Source: Cloacibacterium sp046296655
Lineage (GTDB): Bacteria > Bacteroidota > Bacteroidia > Flavobacteriales > Weeksellaceae
Direction: 5' to 3'
DNA: 64,000 nucleotides
Assembly: GCA_046296655.1 (NCBI GenBank)
Contig: JBKBLE010000002.1
Span: 62,001-126,000, forward strand
A model generated the notes under the pieces. It saw only the letters and a list, made by a program, of their open reading frames with translations, made no database searches and was not told where the DNA came from. Numbering within the stretch: position 1 is the stretch's first letter; each line of letters opens with the position of its first letter. Position numbers and translations under genes: made by a program. Below are positions 8,966 to 17,742 of this stretch, piece by piece.

Positions 8966-10273
8966 TTAATTTAAATATCTTCTAATATACAAAAACTGAA
9001 TGATTGCATGACAAAAATAGCTTATAAGATAAGCTAATGATAATCCTATAGCACCTAGAGCTTCTTTTTCAACTAAAAAATGAGTACTTACAGTAAGTAT
9101 AATTGCCCACATGAGATTAGCATAAAAACCTAACCACATTTTTCCTTGGCTTGCAATAGCCTGACCAATTACATTATTTATAGAAATTAATCCTGTTGTA
9201 ATGAACATAATTATTATTGGCCATAATAAATCATTATATTTTGCTCCATAAAAATCTACAATTAATGGAGAAAATATCACAAAAACGATTACTAAAAAAA
9301 AAGCTAGAACAATATTTATTTTAAGATTTTTATTATAAACCATTCTGTATTGCGTCTTGTTTTCTACTCTTGAAGATAAAAGAGGAAGTGCTATTTGCGA
9401 TAAAGCCGCAGGAATGAATAAAATGGTATTTCTCCATTGGCTAGCAATATCAAAATTAGCCATTTGTAAATATCCACTGGGTTGATTTACTAAAACATAA
9501 TTAGCATACCATACTACTGGTGCAACCATTAATCCCGCTAAAAAAGCTGGAAAGCTAAAATCCCACAGTATTTTAATTTCTTTAAAATTCTCTTTGCTCC
9601 AAAATTCAATTTTAAATTCTGAATAGAATTTTTTTCTTAGAGTGATAAAATTGAAAATAAAAAATAAAACGTAATTAGCTCCAAATGCGATGATTACAAC
9701 ATCTAAAGTATAAAATCTTGCCGCTAATATCAAAAGAACAGAAGAAATAATTCCGCTCATAGCACTATTGATAGATAATTCTTTAAATTTTTCTATTCCT
9801 GCTAAAATTCCATTCTGTATACCATTCACCGAAGAAAAGAATAAAATAAAAGCACTTATTTTAATTTCTGTATTTAAATTCGGAGCATTTATTTGATGCG
9901 CTATAGGTATAGCAAACAGATAAATTAGAAAGAAAATGAGAATACTAATTACTATTGCAAAAAAAGTAGACATGCCTACAATTCTCTCTAATTTTCTTTT
10001 TTGAGAAAAACGATATTGTGCAATAAACTTAGTTGCGGTCATTCCTAGCTCCATACCAGCAAACATGGCAAACATTAAAATTGTAGATTTTATGATTCCA
10101 AATTGCCCATACTCTTCTTTGTCTAAATATTTAGCCATAAAGATTGTAGCAATTAACAATGTAAACTTAGAGATTACATTCCCTAAAATAATCCAAAAAC
10201 TCTGACTAAAAATTTTTCTGTTTAAATCTGAAGATAGTGTTTTTACTATTTTTTCATGTATAATTCTTCGCAT
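8966..10273 (-). CDS. wzx: Wzx-type polysaccharide flippase (MOP superfamily)
   Basis: A 435-residue protein with about 12 transmembrane segments of the RfbX/Wzx branch. The N-terminal FWIILGNVISKFTLLIATIFMAKYLDKEEYGQFG (shown here only as a landmark, near residues 27-60) is typical of this branch, with the YLdkeeYGqfg turn characteristic. Wzx moves undecaprenyl-linked repeat units across the inner membrane. It sits between wecB and wzy, with gaps of 6 and 18 bases, as expected for a Wzx/Wzy-dependent pathway. Confidence 0.88.
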   Translation of the reverse strand: MRRIIHEKIVKTLSSDLNRKIFSQSFWIILGNVISKFTLLIATIFMAKYLDKEEYGQFGIIKSTILMFAMFAGMELGMTATKFIAQYRFSQKRKLERIVGMSTFFAIVISILIFFLIYLFAIPIAHQINAPNLNTEIKISAFILFFSSVNGIQNGILAGIEKFKELSINSAMSGIISSVLLILAARFYTLDVVIIAFGANYVLFFIFNFITLRKKFYSEFKIEFWSKENFKEIKILWDFSFPAFLAGLMVAPVVWYANYVLVNQPSGYLQMANFDIASQWRNTILFIPAALSQIALPLLSSRVENKTQYRMVYNKNLKINIVLAFFLVIVFVIFSPLIVDFYGAKYNDLLWPIIIMFITTGLISINNVIGQAIASQGKMWLGFYANLMWAIILTVSTHFLVEKEALGAIGLSLAYLISYFCHAIIQFLYIRRYLN

Positions 10274-10279
10274 AAACCG

Positions 10280-11395
10280 CTATAGATTTGCAATAAAATC
10301 TACTATTCTTTCACTTGCTTTTCCGTCTCCATAAGGATTATGTAATTCACTCATCAAAGAATATTTCTCAGTATTTTCTAATAAAATATTGGTTTCTTTT
10401 ACAATTTTTTGTTTATCTGTACCAACAAGAATTACTGTTCCAGAATCTACTGCTTCAGGGCGTTCTGTAGTATCTCTCATTACTAATACTGGTTTTCCTA
10501 AACTAGGAGCTTCTTCTTGAATTCCTCCCGAATCTGTAATAATTAAATATGCATTTTTCATTAACCAAACAAATGCGGGATATGATAATGGGGAAATTAA
10601 TTTTATATTTTCTATTCCAGAAAGTAATTCAAAAACAGGACCTTTAATATTAGGATTTAAATGTACGGGATAAATAATTTGTACATTCTTATTATTTAGG
10701 GCTACCTCTTTTAGTGCTTCACAAATATTAATAAAGCCTAAACCATGATTCTCTCTTCTATGACCAGTTATTAAAATAATTTTCTTCTCCGTATCTACTA
10801 TTTTTTTAAGCTCTAAAATTTCGGAATTTTCAAAATTTTGGACTCTTTTGGAACTAAAAAGTAATGCATCAATAACTGTATTTCCTGTAATTACAATACT
10901 ATTCTCTTTAATATTTTCCTTCCTTAAATTTTGTTCAGAGTTTTCCGTAGGCACGAAATGATAATCAGCTACGCGACCTGCTATTTGTCTATTCATTTCC
11001 TCTGGGAAAGGAGATTTTTTATTATTAGTTCTTAATCCTGCCTCTACATGACAAACTTTAGCACCTGCATAGAAAGAAGCTATACTCGCTGCCATAGTAG
11101 TAGTAGTATCTCCGTGAACATAGACATAATCGGGCTTATATTCTTCAAGTATGGGCTGAAGTCCTGTAATAATATCAGAAGTTAGGGAATATAAATTTTG
11201 ATTAGGCTTCATAAGATTTAAATCATAATCAGGAGTAATTTCAAAAAAATCTAGTACTTGATCTAGCATTTCTCTATGCTGAGCGGTGACACATACTTTT
11301 GTTTGAAATTGGTCTCGTTTTTGAAACTCTTTAATTAAAGGAGCCATTTTTATCGCTTCTGGACGAGTTCCAAATATGATTAAATTTTTTTTCAT
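10280..11395 (-). CDS. wecB: UDP-N-acetylglucosamine 2-epimerase (non-hydrolysing)
   Basis: Cytoplasmic enzyme that interconverts UDP-GlcNAc and UDP-ManNAc. The 371-residue product matches the usual length. It has the start IIFGTRPEAIKMAPLI (5-20), the catalytic acids in HGDTTTT (Asp near 95), CHVEAGLRT (Glu near 117) and PEEMNRQ (Glu near 131), the catalytic His in GHRRENHG near 212, and the C-terminal SGGIQEEAPSLGKPVLVMR UDP-binding segment. A dedicated WecC-type UDP-ManNAc dehydrogenase is not obvious nearby, so ManNAc may be used as such or be oxidised by the dehydrogenase at 14580-15866. Confidence 0.95.
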   Translation of the reverse strand: MKKNLIIFGTRPEAIKMAPLIKEFQKRDQFQTKVCVTAQHREMLDQVLDFFEITPDYDLNLMKPNQNLYSLTSDIITGLQPILEEYKPDYVYVHGDTTTTMAASIASFYAGAKVCHVEAGLRTNNKKSPFPEEMNRQIAGRVADYHFVPTENSEQNLRKENIKENSIVITGNTVIDALLFSSKRVQNFENSEILELKKIVDTEKKIILITGHRRENHGLGFINICEALKEVALNNKNVQIIYPVHLNPNIKGPVFELLSGIENIKLISPLSYPAFVWLMKNAYLIITDSGGIQEEAPSLGKPVLVMRDTTERPEAVDSGTVILVGTDKQKIVKETNILLENTEKYSLMSELHNPYGDGKASERIVDFIANL

Positions 11396-11401
11396 AGATG
11401 A

Positions 11402-13750
11402 TTAGTTATTTAGTTTTTCTTTTATTCTTTCAAAAAAACTCTTCTCCTTAGCTCCATAACCATACCCATACTTATTACCATACCCGAAATATTCTTTGCT
11501 TACATCATTCAATATAAATGCAGCATTTTTAATTTTACGAGCGTCAATTACATTATTAGCAAAATCGATTAGTGATTTTTCTGTGTATTTAGATCTGGTC
11601 ACATAGAGTGTAATGTCTGCTACTTCTGAAATTAAGAATGAATCAGTCACCATCATTAATGGCGCGGTATCTAGAATAATATAATCATATACGCTAGACA
11701 ATTCATCAATAAGTAACTCGAATTTACCATTAGAAAGCAAATCTGTAGGATTTGGCGGAATACTTCCAGAATAAATCACATCTAAATTTTTATTAAACGA
11801 ACTTGGATGGACAATTTCTTCTAGCTTTACATTTTCATCACTTAAGTATTCTGTAAGTCCTATAAGACCTTTTCTTGAAGGATTATATCTCTGTAACTGA
11901 GGATTTCTAATATCAGAACCAATAATAATGGTTTTTTTAGACGGAGAAGCTAAAGTTAAGGCTAAGTTTACCGATACAAATGTTTTTCCTTCTCCTTTAA
12001 CTGTAGAGGTAACAAAAACCACTTTACCTTTTTTCTTAAGAAGCATAAAATTCATATTCGTAGTTAAAATCCTGAATGCTTCTGCCATAGGTGACAAGTC
12101 ATTCACTTTAATTAGTTCATCTGCTCCCTTTTCTAGTTGCGGAATTTCTCCAATTACAGGTTTACCGTGGGAAAGCTTTTCAATGTCATGTTTTGATTTC
12201 ACTTTATTATCAAACAGTTCTAATAAATAAATCAATGCAAAAGGTAATAATAAACCTATCAATAGTCCAGCTAAAAGGATTATTGCAGATTTTGGTGCAA
12301 CTTGAGCGTTTTTAAAAGCTTTATCAATAATTCTTGCTTTTGGCGCAGTAACCGCTAAAGAAATTTGGGTTTCTTCTCTTTTTTGAAGTAATAATAAATA
12401 TAGTGCTTCTTTAATCTGTTGTTCACGCTCTATACTTCTAAACATTTTCTCTTGAGTAGGAATTTTTGCTATTTTTCCTGATACGAGATTCTGTTCTTGA
12501 ACATAACTATTCAGTGCTAATTGTAATCCCTCTCTACTTTTTTGAAGATTTTGTAAAATGGTAGGTCTTAAATTATTGATTTGACTGGTTACTTCTATAA
12601 CCAAAGGGTTTTGAGGTGTAGCATTTTCTAACAAGCGATTTCTTTCGAGAATCAATTGATTGTAGGCAGTGATGTTTGTAACCGCACCGGGATTATTTAA
12701 ACCGATATTATTGGGAATGACTTGATAATTTCCTTGTCTTGAGACAAAAGAGATTAAACTATTGGTTAATTCTAACTGAGAAGCCACTTCTAACTGTTTC
12801 GCTCTTGCCTCAGCAGAAGTTTTTAATCCTATTTCTCCTTCTATGGCTAAATCTGTTATCTGATTTGCTTTTTTGAATTGTTCTTTTTGGAGTTCAACAT
12901 TTCCTAGGTCTCTTCCTACATTTGCAATTCGTTCTTCAATAAATTCTGCTGTTTTTCTAGATTCTGCATTTTTATCATTTACTGCATCTACATTGTATAC
13001 CTCCACTAATTTATTGATAATATCTTTTGCTTTATCCACATTAGGATAATTCATGGATAATTTAATTACCGTCACGTCTTTATTGGCTAAAGCAGTAGTT
13101 AATTTTTCTTGATAGTTATTGGTTTTAGATTCTAAAGAAGAAACATTTAATATTAATTCATTCGTTGGATTTTTAGCATCTGCAACATACTTTTTATTTT
13201 TAAGAATAATGATATTGGCATTTTTTAATGAAATTAATTTATTAAAACTTGAATTGATACTGCCTATATCATCAGAATTTAATGTAAGTTTATCTCCATT
13301 GATTGTCACATGTATAGGTTCTACTGGTTTAGTTGTTTCTTTTTCACTTATAATTTTAACAATAATTGGAGAAGTCTTTCCATACACTTCAGTATCTTTA
13401 AAAAAACCTGGCACATAAATATCTGTTTCTAGTCCTAAGTCTTTGATGACTGAGGTCATTAGTTTTTTGGATTTAAGGATTTCGATTTCATTGTCTACTC
13501 CATCAGAACTCATTTTTCCTAATCCAGATAAGTCTCTCAACATTTCGAAATCTTGCCCTCCCATGGATTTTTTAGAATCTTTAATGAGCACCGTAGAGAC
13601 CACTTCATATACTGGATTTTGTGTTTTTAGAAAAAGATAAGCGATAAATAATGCAAATATTCCACCTAATACAAACCATTTCCAACGTTTTAGATAAGGT
13701 TTGATTAATTCATTAATGTGTATTTCTTCTTCTTGAATATTATTATTCAT
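11402..13750 (-). CDS. wzc: Wzc-type polysaccharide co-polymerase and BY-kinase tyrosine autokinase
   Basis: Inner-membrane protein that sets chain length and controls export by cyclic tyrosine autophosphorylation. The 782 residues contain an N-terminal Wzz domain with a first helix at about 24-43, a long periplasmic coiled-coil region (about 240-450), a second helix at about 485-505, and a cytoplasmic BY-kinase. The kinase shows Walker A STVKGEGKT, Walker A' IIGSDIRNPQ and Walker B YIILDTAP. The C-terminal tail is a tyrosine cluster (YFGYGNKYGYGYG), the autophosphorylation site. It lies directly downstream of wza. A partner phosphatase gene (Wzb) is not present in the window. Confidence 0.94.
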   Translation of the reverse strand: MNNNIQEEEIHINELIKPYLKRWKWFVLGGIFALFIAYLFLKTQNPVYEVVSTVLIKDSKKSMGGQDFEMLRDLSGLGKMSSDGVDNEIEILKSKKLMTSVIKDLGLETDIYVPGFFKDTEVYGKTSPIIVKIISEKETTKPVEPIHVTINGDKLTLNSDDIGSINSSFNKLISLKNANIIILKNKKYVADAKNPTNELILNVSSLESKTNNYQEKLTTALANKDVTVIKLSMNYPNVDKAKDIINKLVEVYNVDAVNDKNAESRKTAEFIEERIANVGRDLGNVELQKEQFKKANQITDLAIEGEIGLKTSAEARAKQLEVASQLELTNSLISFVSRQGNYQVIPNNIGLNNPGAVTNITAYNQLILERNRLLENATPQNPLVIEVTSQINNLRPTILQNLQKSREGLQLALNSYVQEQNLVSGKIAKIPTQEKMFRSIEREQQIKEALYLLLLQKREETQISLAVTAPKARIIDKAFKNAQVAPKSAIILLAGLLIGLLLPFALIYLLELFDNKVKSKHDIEKLSHGKPVIGEIPQLEKGADELIKVNDLSPMAEAFRILTTNMNFMLLKKKGKVVFVTSTVKGEGKTFVSVNLALTLASPSKKTIIIGSDIRNPQLQRYNPSRKGLIGLTEYLSDENVKLEEIVHPSSFNKNLDVIYSGSIPPNPTDLLSNGKFELLIDELSSVYDYIILDTAPLMMVTDSFLISEVADITLYVTRSKYTEKSLIDFANNVIDARKIKNAAFILNDVSKEYFGYGNKYGYGYGAKEKSFFERIKEKLNN

Positions 13751-13760
13751 TTTTTATTTT

Positions 13761-14564
13761 TTAATTTTTAAAAATCAAGGCTAAAATTGTTACAACGATA
13801 GAGGCTACTGAAATGTAAATCCCTGCATTAGGATCTAAACGAGATGTTTTTTGTTTGGTCTCATTAGGAGATACAATAATCACATCATTTTGTTTCAAAT
13901 AAAAATAAGGAGAATTGATAAAATCAGCTTTCGTAAGATCTATTCTCTCTTTACTCATTACACCATCTATATTCCTAACCACCAAAACATCTGTTCTATT
14001 TCCATAAATTGTAAGGTCTCCAGCTAGACCTAGAACTTCTAAAAGTGTGGTTTGTGCATCTGGGATATTGTATGTTCCTGGACGATTTACTTCACCTAAT
14101 ACTGTAATTTTATAATTGGTATTCTTTACAGAAACTTGTGGATTTACCACATATTTTGAGATTTCCTTTTTTAGTATATCTCTTAATTCTTCCGTGGTTT
14201 TATTTTCTGTATTGATTTTTCCAATGACAGGAAATTCAATATTTCCATTTGAGTCTACAACATAAGTAGGTCCAGAGGTAGAAACTTGATTTTGGGTTGG
14301 CAAATTATTACTTGCTGAAGAATACTGTAAAATTTGACCAGAAGAAAAGTTTTGGTTGAAAGGTTTCACCACGTCCATATCTTTTGCCGTTACCATAATG
14401 ACCAACTGGTCATTGGGTTGGATAGTAGATAATGCATTTTTCATTGAAGCTTCTAAGGCCACACTCTCAATATTTTGCAAATAATCTAATTTCTTTTTGC
14501 TAGTACATGAACTCAAAAAAAACAATACGAAACTAAATATTATTATAAAACTCTTTTTTTTCAT
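13761..14564 (-). CDS. wza: Wza-type outer-membrane polysaccharide export lipoprotein
   Basis: A 267-residue export protein. The N-terminus MKKKSFIIIFSFVLFFLSSC is a lipoprotein signal with the lipobox LSSC (Cys20). A Poly_export domain follows (PNDQLVIMVTAKD near 50, VDSNGNIEFPVIGKI near 104), then an SLBB domain (KITVLGEVNRPGTY near 155). It is shorter than E. coli Wza and ends in a hydrophobic segment, ISVASIVVTILALIF, the usual form in Bacteroidetes. It forms the outer-membrane channel for the polymer together with Wzc, encoded 10 bases downstream. Confidence 0.93.
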   Translation of the reverse strand: MKKKSFIIIFSFVLFFLSSCTSKKKLDYLQNIESVALEASMKNALSTIQPNDQLVIMVTAKDMDVVKPFNQNFSSGQILQYSSASNNLPTQNQVSTSGPTYVVDSNGNIEFPVIGKINTENKTTEELRDILKKEISKYVVNPQVSVKNTNYKITVLGEVNRPGTYNIPDAQTTLLEVLGLAGDLTIYGNRTDVLVVRNIDGVMSKERIDLTKADFINSPYFYLKQNDVIIVSPNETKQKTSRLDPNAGIYISVASIVVTILALIFKN

Positions 14565-14579
14565 TTTTACTATTTGTGA

Positions 14580-15866
14580 TTAAAGTTTATTGTCACTATT
14601 TTTCAAAACACCTTTTACATCGTACAATATAGCATTTTCTTTTCTAAGAAACGAAAAATCCATATCCAAAAATTCTTTATGTGCTACTCCTAATACAATA
14701 GCATCAAATTTAGCATTAGGCACTTCATTAGTACTCCATATGCTATACTCGTGATGTACTTCTTTAGGATTTGCCCACGGATCAAATGTCGTCACCTTCA
14801 CCCCGAAATCTTCTAATGCTCTGATTACGTCTACGATTTTGGTATTTCTTACATCTGGACAGTTTTCTTTAAAGGTAATTCCCAACATTAAGATTTCGGC
14901 ACCATTCACATTGATGTCTTTCTTAATCATGGTTTTGATGACTTGTTCTGCCACGTATTGTCCCATAGAATCATTCAGTCTTCTTCCTGCCAAAATAATT
15001 TCTGGGTGGTAACCAAATTCTTGTGCTTTTTGAGCCAAATAATATGGGTCTACTCCGATGCAGTGACCACCCACCAAACCTGGTTTAAAAGGTAAGAAGT
15101 TCCATTTGGTTCCTGCAGCTTTCAACACTTCATGGGTATCAATATTCATGAGATTGAATATTTTAGCCAATTCATTTACAAAAGCGATATTGATGTCTCT
15201 TTGAGAATTTTCAATGACTTTAGCTGCTTCTGCCACCTTGATGGTGGGAGCTAAATGTGTTCCTGCTGTAATCACAGATTTATATAAATTATCTACAATT
15301 TTCCCAATTTCTGGGGTAGAACCCGAGGTTACTTTCAGAATTTTTTCTACGGTATGTTCTTTGTCTCCTGGATTGATTCTTTCTGGAGAATATCCCGCAA
15401 AGAAATCTACATTAAAGGTTAGACCAGACACTTTTTCAAGTACTGGAATACACTCTTCTTCTGTTACACCAGGATATACGGTAGATTCGTAAATAACAAT
15501 ATCTCCTTTTTTTAGAACTTTCCCTACGGTTTCGCTGGATTTATATAGAGGTGTTAAAACTGGTCTATTGTTTTTATCTACAGGAGTAGGAACGGTAATG
15601 ATATAGATATTCGCATCTGCAATATCTTCTATTTGGTCTGAACAAAAAAGCCCAGTTTTATCTTTAGCAGGATTTTCATTTAATAACACGGATTGTAATA
15701 AATGGTCTTCTACTTCTAAAGTAGCATCTTTTCCTGATTGGAGTTCCTGTACTCTTGCAGCATTGATATCAAAACCTACGACTGGATATTTTGTAGCAAA
15801 TAATCTAGCCAAAGGTAATCCTACATAACCCAACCCAACTATTGCTATTTTATTTTCATGATTCAT
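14580..15866 (-). CDS. UDP-HexNAc 6-dehydrogenase, TviB/WbpO-like
   Basis: NAD-dependent nucleotide-sugar dehydrogenase that oxidises C6 of a UDP-HexNAc to the uronic acid in two steps. The Rossmann motif GLGYVGLP is at residues 11-18. The catalytic Cys is at about 269 in GGHCIGVDPYYLA, with the SPERINPGD and conserved Lys/Asn segments present. The pattern FDINxxRVxEL near the start resembles TviB/WbpO more than UDP-glucose dehydrogenase or WecC. With WbpP in the same locus this predicts UDP-GalNAcA. The likely start is the ATG at 15866; a TTG two codons upstream (15872) abuts the upxY stop. Substrate identity is inferred. Confidence 0.9.
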   Translation of the reverse strand: MNHENKIAIVGLGYVGLPLARLFATKYPVVGFDINAARVQELQSGKDATLEVEDHLLQSVLLNENPAKDKTGLFCSDQIEDIADANIYIITVPTPVDKNNRPVLTPLYKSSETVGKVLKKGDIVIYESTVYPGVTEEECIPVLEKVSGLTFNVDFFAGYSPERINPGDKEHTVEKILKVTSGSTPEIGKIVDNLYKSVITAGTHLAPTIKVAEAAKVIENSQRDINIAFVNELAKIFNLMNIDTHEVLKAAGTKWNFLPFKPGLVGGHCIGVDPYYLAQKAQEFGYHPEIILAGRRLNDSMGQYVAEQVIKTMIKKDINVNGAEILMLGITFKENCPDVRNTKIVDVIRALEDFGVKVTTFDPWANPKEVHHEYSIWSTNEVPNAKFDAIVLGVAHKEFLDMDFSFLRKENAILYDVKGVLKNSDNKL

Positions 15867-15872
15867 TCCCAA

Positions 15873-16361
15873 TCAATGGAATCTAAATTCCTTTTTATGA
15901 ATTCTTTTTTCTAAAATCAATTTAATTCCTAAACTTTCTAAACGCAAAATTATTTTATTACCTTTTTGCTCAAAAAAAGTTGCCTCTTGACCTTTAAAAG
16001 TTCCTTCTTCTATGGTGAATTTTTGCCCTTTTTCTAAATCTGAAATCTGAACCTCTTTAAAGTTATGATTTAAGGTTTCTTTCATGGCATTGATTTCACT
16101 TTCCTTTATTATAGCGGGCTTTCCTAGAAAAAAAAGATACCGAACAACACCAGAAACACTAAATACTAAATCTCTTTCTTGTTCTTTTATCTTGATAAAA
16201 ACATAAGAAGGAATCAGCGGTTGACTCACCTTTTTTTTCCTATCACTCCACTGTTTAACTACAGATACTTTGGGACAGAAAACCTCTAACCCCATTTTGA
16301 GTAGTTGTTCTTCTACTTTTTTTTCATTTCTTGGCTTTGTGTATAATGCATACCAATTCAC
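15873..16361 (-). CDS. UpxY-type NusG paralog, transcription antiterminator of the polysaccharide operon
   Basis: A 162-residue NusG-family protein. The NGN domain starts MNWYALYTKPRNEKKVEEQL, and LIPSYVFIKI near residue 52 is typical. A KOW-type C-terminal domain follows (KFTIEEGTFKGQEATFFE, about 115-132). UpxY proteins of Bacteroides load on RNA polymerase in the leader of their own capsule operon and prevent early termination; RfaH and LoaP are analogous. Translation starts with GTG at 16361. The stop lies 6 bases before the next ATG. A 266-base untranslated leader precedes the gene, as expected for a recruitment site, although upxY here sits inside the locus and not at its first position. 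Confidence 0.9.
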   Translation of the reverse strand: MNWYALYTKPRNEKKVEEQLLKMGLEVFCPKVSVVKQWSDRKKKVSQPLIPSYVFIKIKEQERDLVFSVSGVVRYLFFLGKPAIIKESEINAMKETLNHNFKEVQISDLEKGQKFTIEEGTFKGQEATFFEQKGNKIILRLESLGIKLILEKRIHKKEFRFH

Positions 16362-16627
16362 AAAATTTCTTTTTTACATTGAAAAAGTATTTCAAATGAT
16401 GACACTTTTCCACGGCTTCGCCACTGTGAGTCACAGACAGATTCACAAAATAACAACTATTAACTATAGTTTAAAGAACAATTAGGTTCAAAAACTATAC
16501 AAAAGTAGCAATATAAAATTCAATATGCTATTTAGTATTATTAAATAATAAAAACACAGCAAAAATATTAATATTAATTCTAATACAAAATTATTTTTTG
16601 AACAAAAAATAATTAAGATTTTTCCAC
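16362..16627 (-). promoter_or_regulatory. Leader/promoter region before upxY with inverted repeats
   Basis: A 266-base gap, the longest inside the polysaccharide locus. On the minus strand it contains the hairpin CTGTG-ACT-CACAG and, immediately after, GTGGC-GAA-GCC, which could pair in alternative ways. The outer segments TGACAC and GTGAGTCA also face each other (about 16399-16433). A TTATTTTG close to the -7 consensus lies near 16445-16455. A regulatory leader for antitermination is inferred; no U-run terminator is evident within it. Confidence 0.45.
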
Positions 16628-17629
16628 CTATTTCAGATTTTCCCAATACCATTTCACGGCTTCTTTAAGCCCTTCTTTCATGGAAAATTTTGGATTATAA
16701 TTTAATAGTGTTTTTGCTTTTTCTATGCTTGCTAGAGAATGGGGAACATCTCCTTTTCTGTAATCGCCATAAACTACTTCAACTTTTGAAATTTCCTCAT
16801 CAAATTCTGAGAGGTATTCTTTCAGGTATTTCACCAAATCATTCAAGGTTGTTCTTTCTCCGAAAGCAGTATTGTATACTTGGTTGAGTGCTTCTTCATT
16901 TTCTACAGTTAATGCCAAGAGATTCATTTGAATCACATTATCTATATAGGTAAAATCCCTAGAATACTCACCGCCTCCGTTAATGACTGGTGATTCATGG
17001 TTCATGAATTGCATCACAAACTTAGGAATTACCGCAGCATAGGCGCCATTTGGATTTTGTTTTCTTCCGAAGACATTAAAATATCTTAAACCGATGGTAT
17101 CAAAATCATAGGTTTTCTTAAACACATCTGCATATAACTCATTTACATATTTGGTTATTGCGTATGGCGAAAGCGGTTTTCCTATTCTTTCTTCTATTTT
17201 GGGCAATGCTTCAGAATCTCCGTAAGTAGAAGAACTCGCCGCATAGATGAGTCTTTTAACGCCTGTATCTCTTGCTGCGACTAACATATTTAAGAAACCG
17301 CCTACATTTACTTCGTTACTGGTAATGGGGTCATTGATAGAACGAGGAACTGAACCGAGTGCTGCTTCATGCAAGACAAAATCTTGATTTTCACAGGCTT
17401 TGTTACAAGTTTCTATGTTTCTTATATCTCCTTCGATGAGTGTGAAATTAGAATTCTGAAGACAAACTTCTAGATTTTCTCTACTTCCAGTAGAAAAATT
17501 ATCTAGACAAGTGACGATAGCTCCTAAATCTAGGAGAGTCTCACAAAGATTAGAGCCGATAAAACCAGCTCCTCCTGTAACTAATATTCTTTTATTTTGT
17601 AATATTTCAAAATTATTATCTATGAACAT
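16628..17629 (-). CDS. wbpP: UDP-GlcNAc/UDP-GalNAc C4-epimerase, WbpP-like
   Basis: Extended SDR enzyme that interconverts UDP-GlcNAc and UDP-GalNAc (or their uronic acids). With the ATG at 17629 the product is 333 residues; a TTG 36 bases upstream is less likely. It has the Rossmann motif TGGAGFIGSN (18-27), the segments ALGSVPRSINDPI and AASSSTYGD, the catalytic YAITK (YxxxK), and GLRYFNVFGRKQNPNGAYAA, which match WbpP of Pseudomonas aeruginosa and TviC closely over the whole length. Together with the TviB/WbpO-like dehydrogenase it should yield UDP-GalNAcA. It ends before the long upxY leader. Confidence 0.92.
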   Translation of the reverse strand: MFIDNNFEILQNKRILVTGGAGFIGSNLCETLLDLGAIVTCLDNFSTGSRENLEVCLQNSNFTLIEGDIRNIETCNKACENQDFVLHEAALGSVPRSINDPITSNEVNVGGFLNMLVAARDTGVKRLIYAASSSTYGDSEALPKIEERIGKPLSPYAITKYVNELYADVFKKTYDFDTIGLRYFNVFGRKQNPNGAYAAVIPKFVMQFMNHESPVINGGGEYSRDFTYIDNVIQMNLLALTVENEEALNQVYNTAFGERTTLNDLVKYLKEYLSEFDEEISKVEVVYGDYRKGDVPHSLASIEKAKTLLNYNPKFSMKEGLKEAVKWYWENLK

Positions 17630-17742
17630 TTTATAAAGAAAATTTATTTTCTGATTTAAATTCAAAAAATTAATTTAAATGACAGGAAACCATGATTATT
17701 ACTATTCTTTTATTAAGATTAACGCAACAAATATACAATTTA

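Noticed and set aside
14580..15866. UDP-glucose dehydrogenase (Ugd) for the dehydrogenase in the locus
   Set aside because: Motifs and the neighbouring WbpP fit the TviB/WbpO group better; glucuronic acid synthesis cannot be fully excluded.
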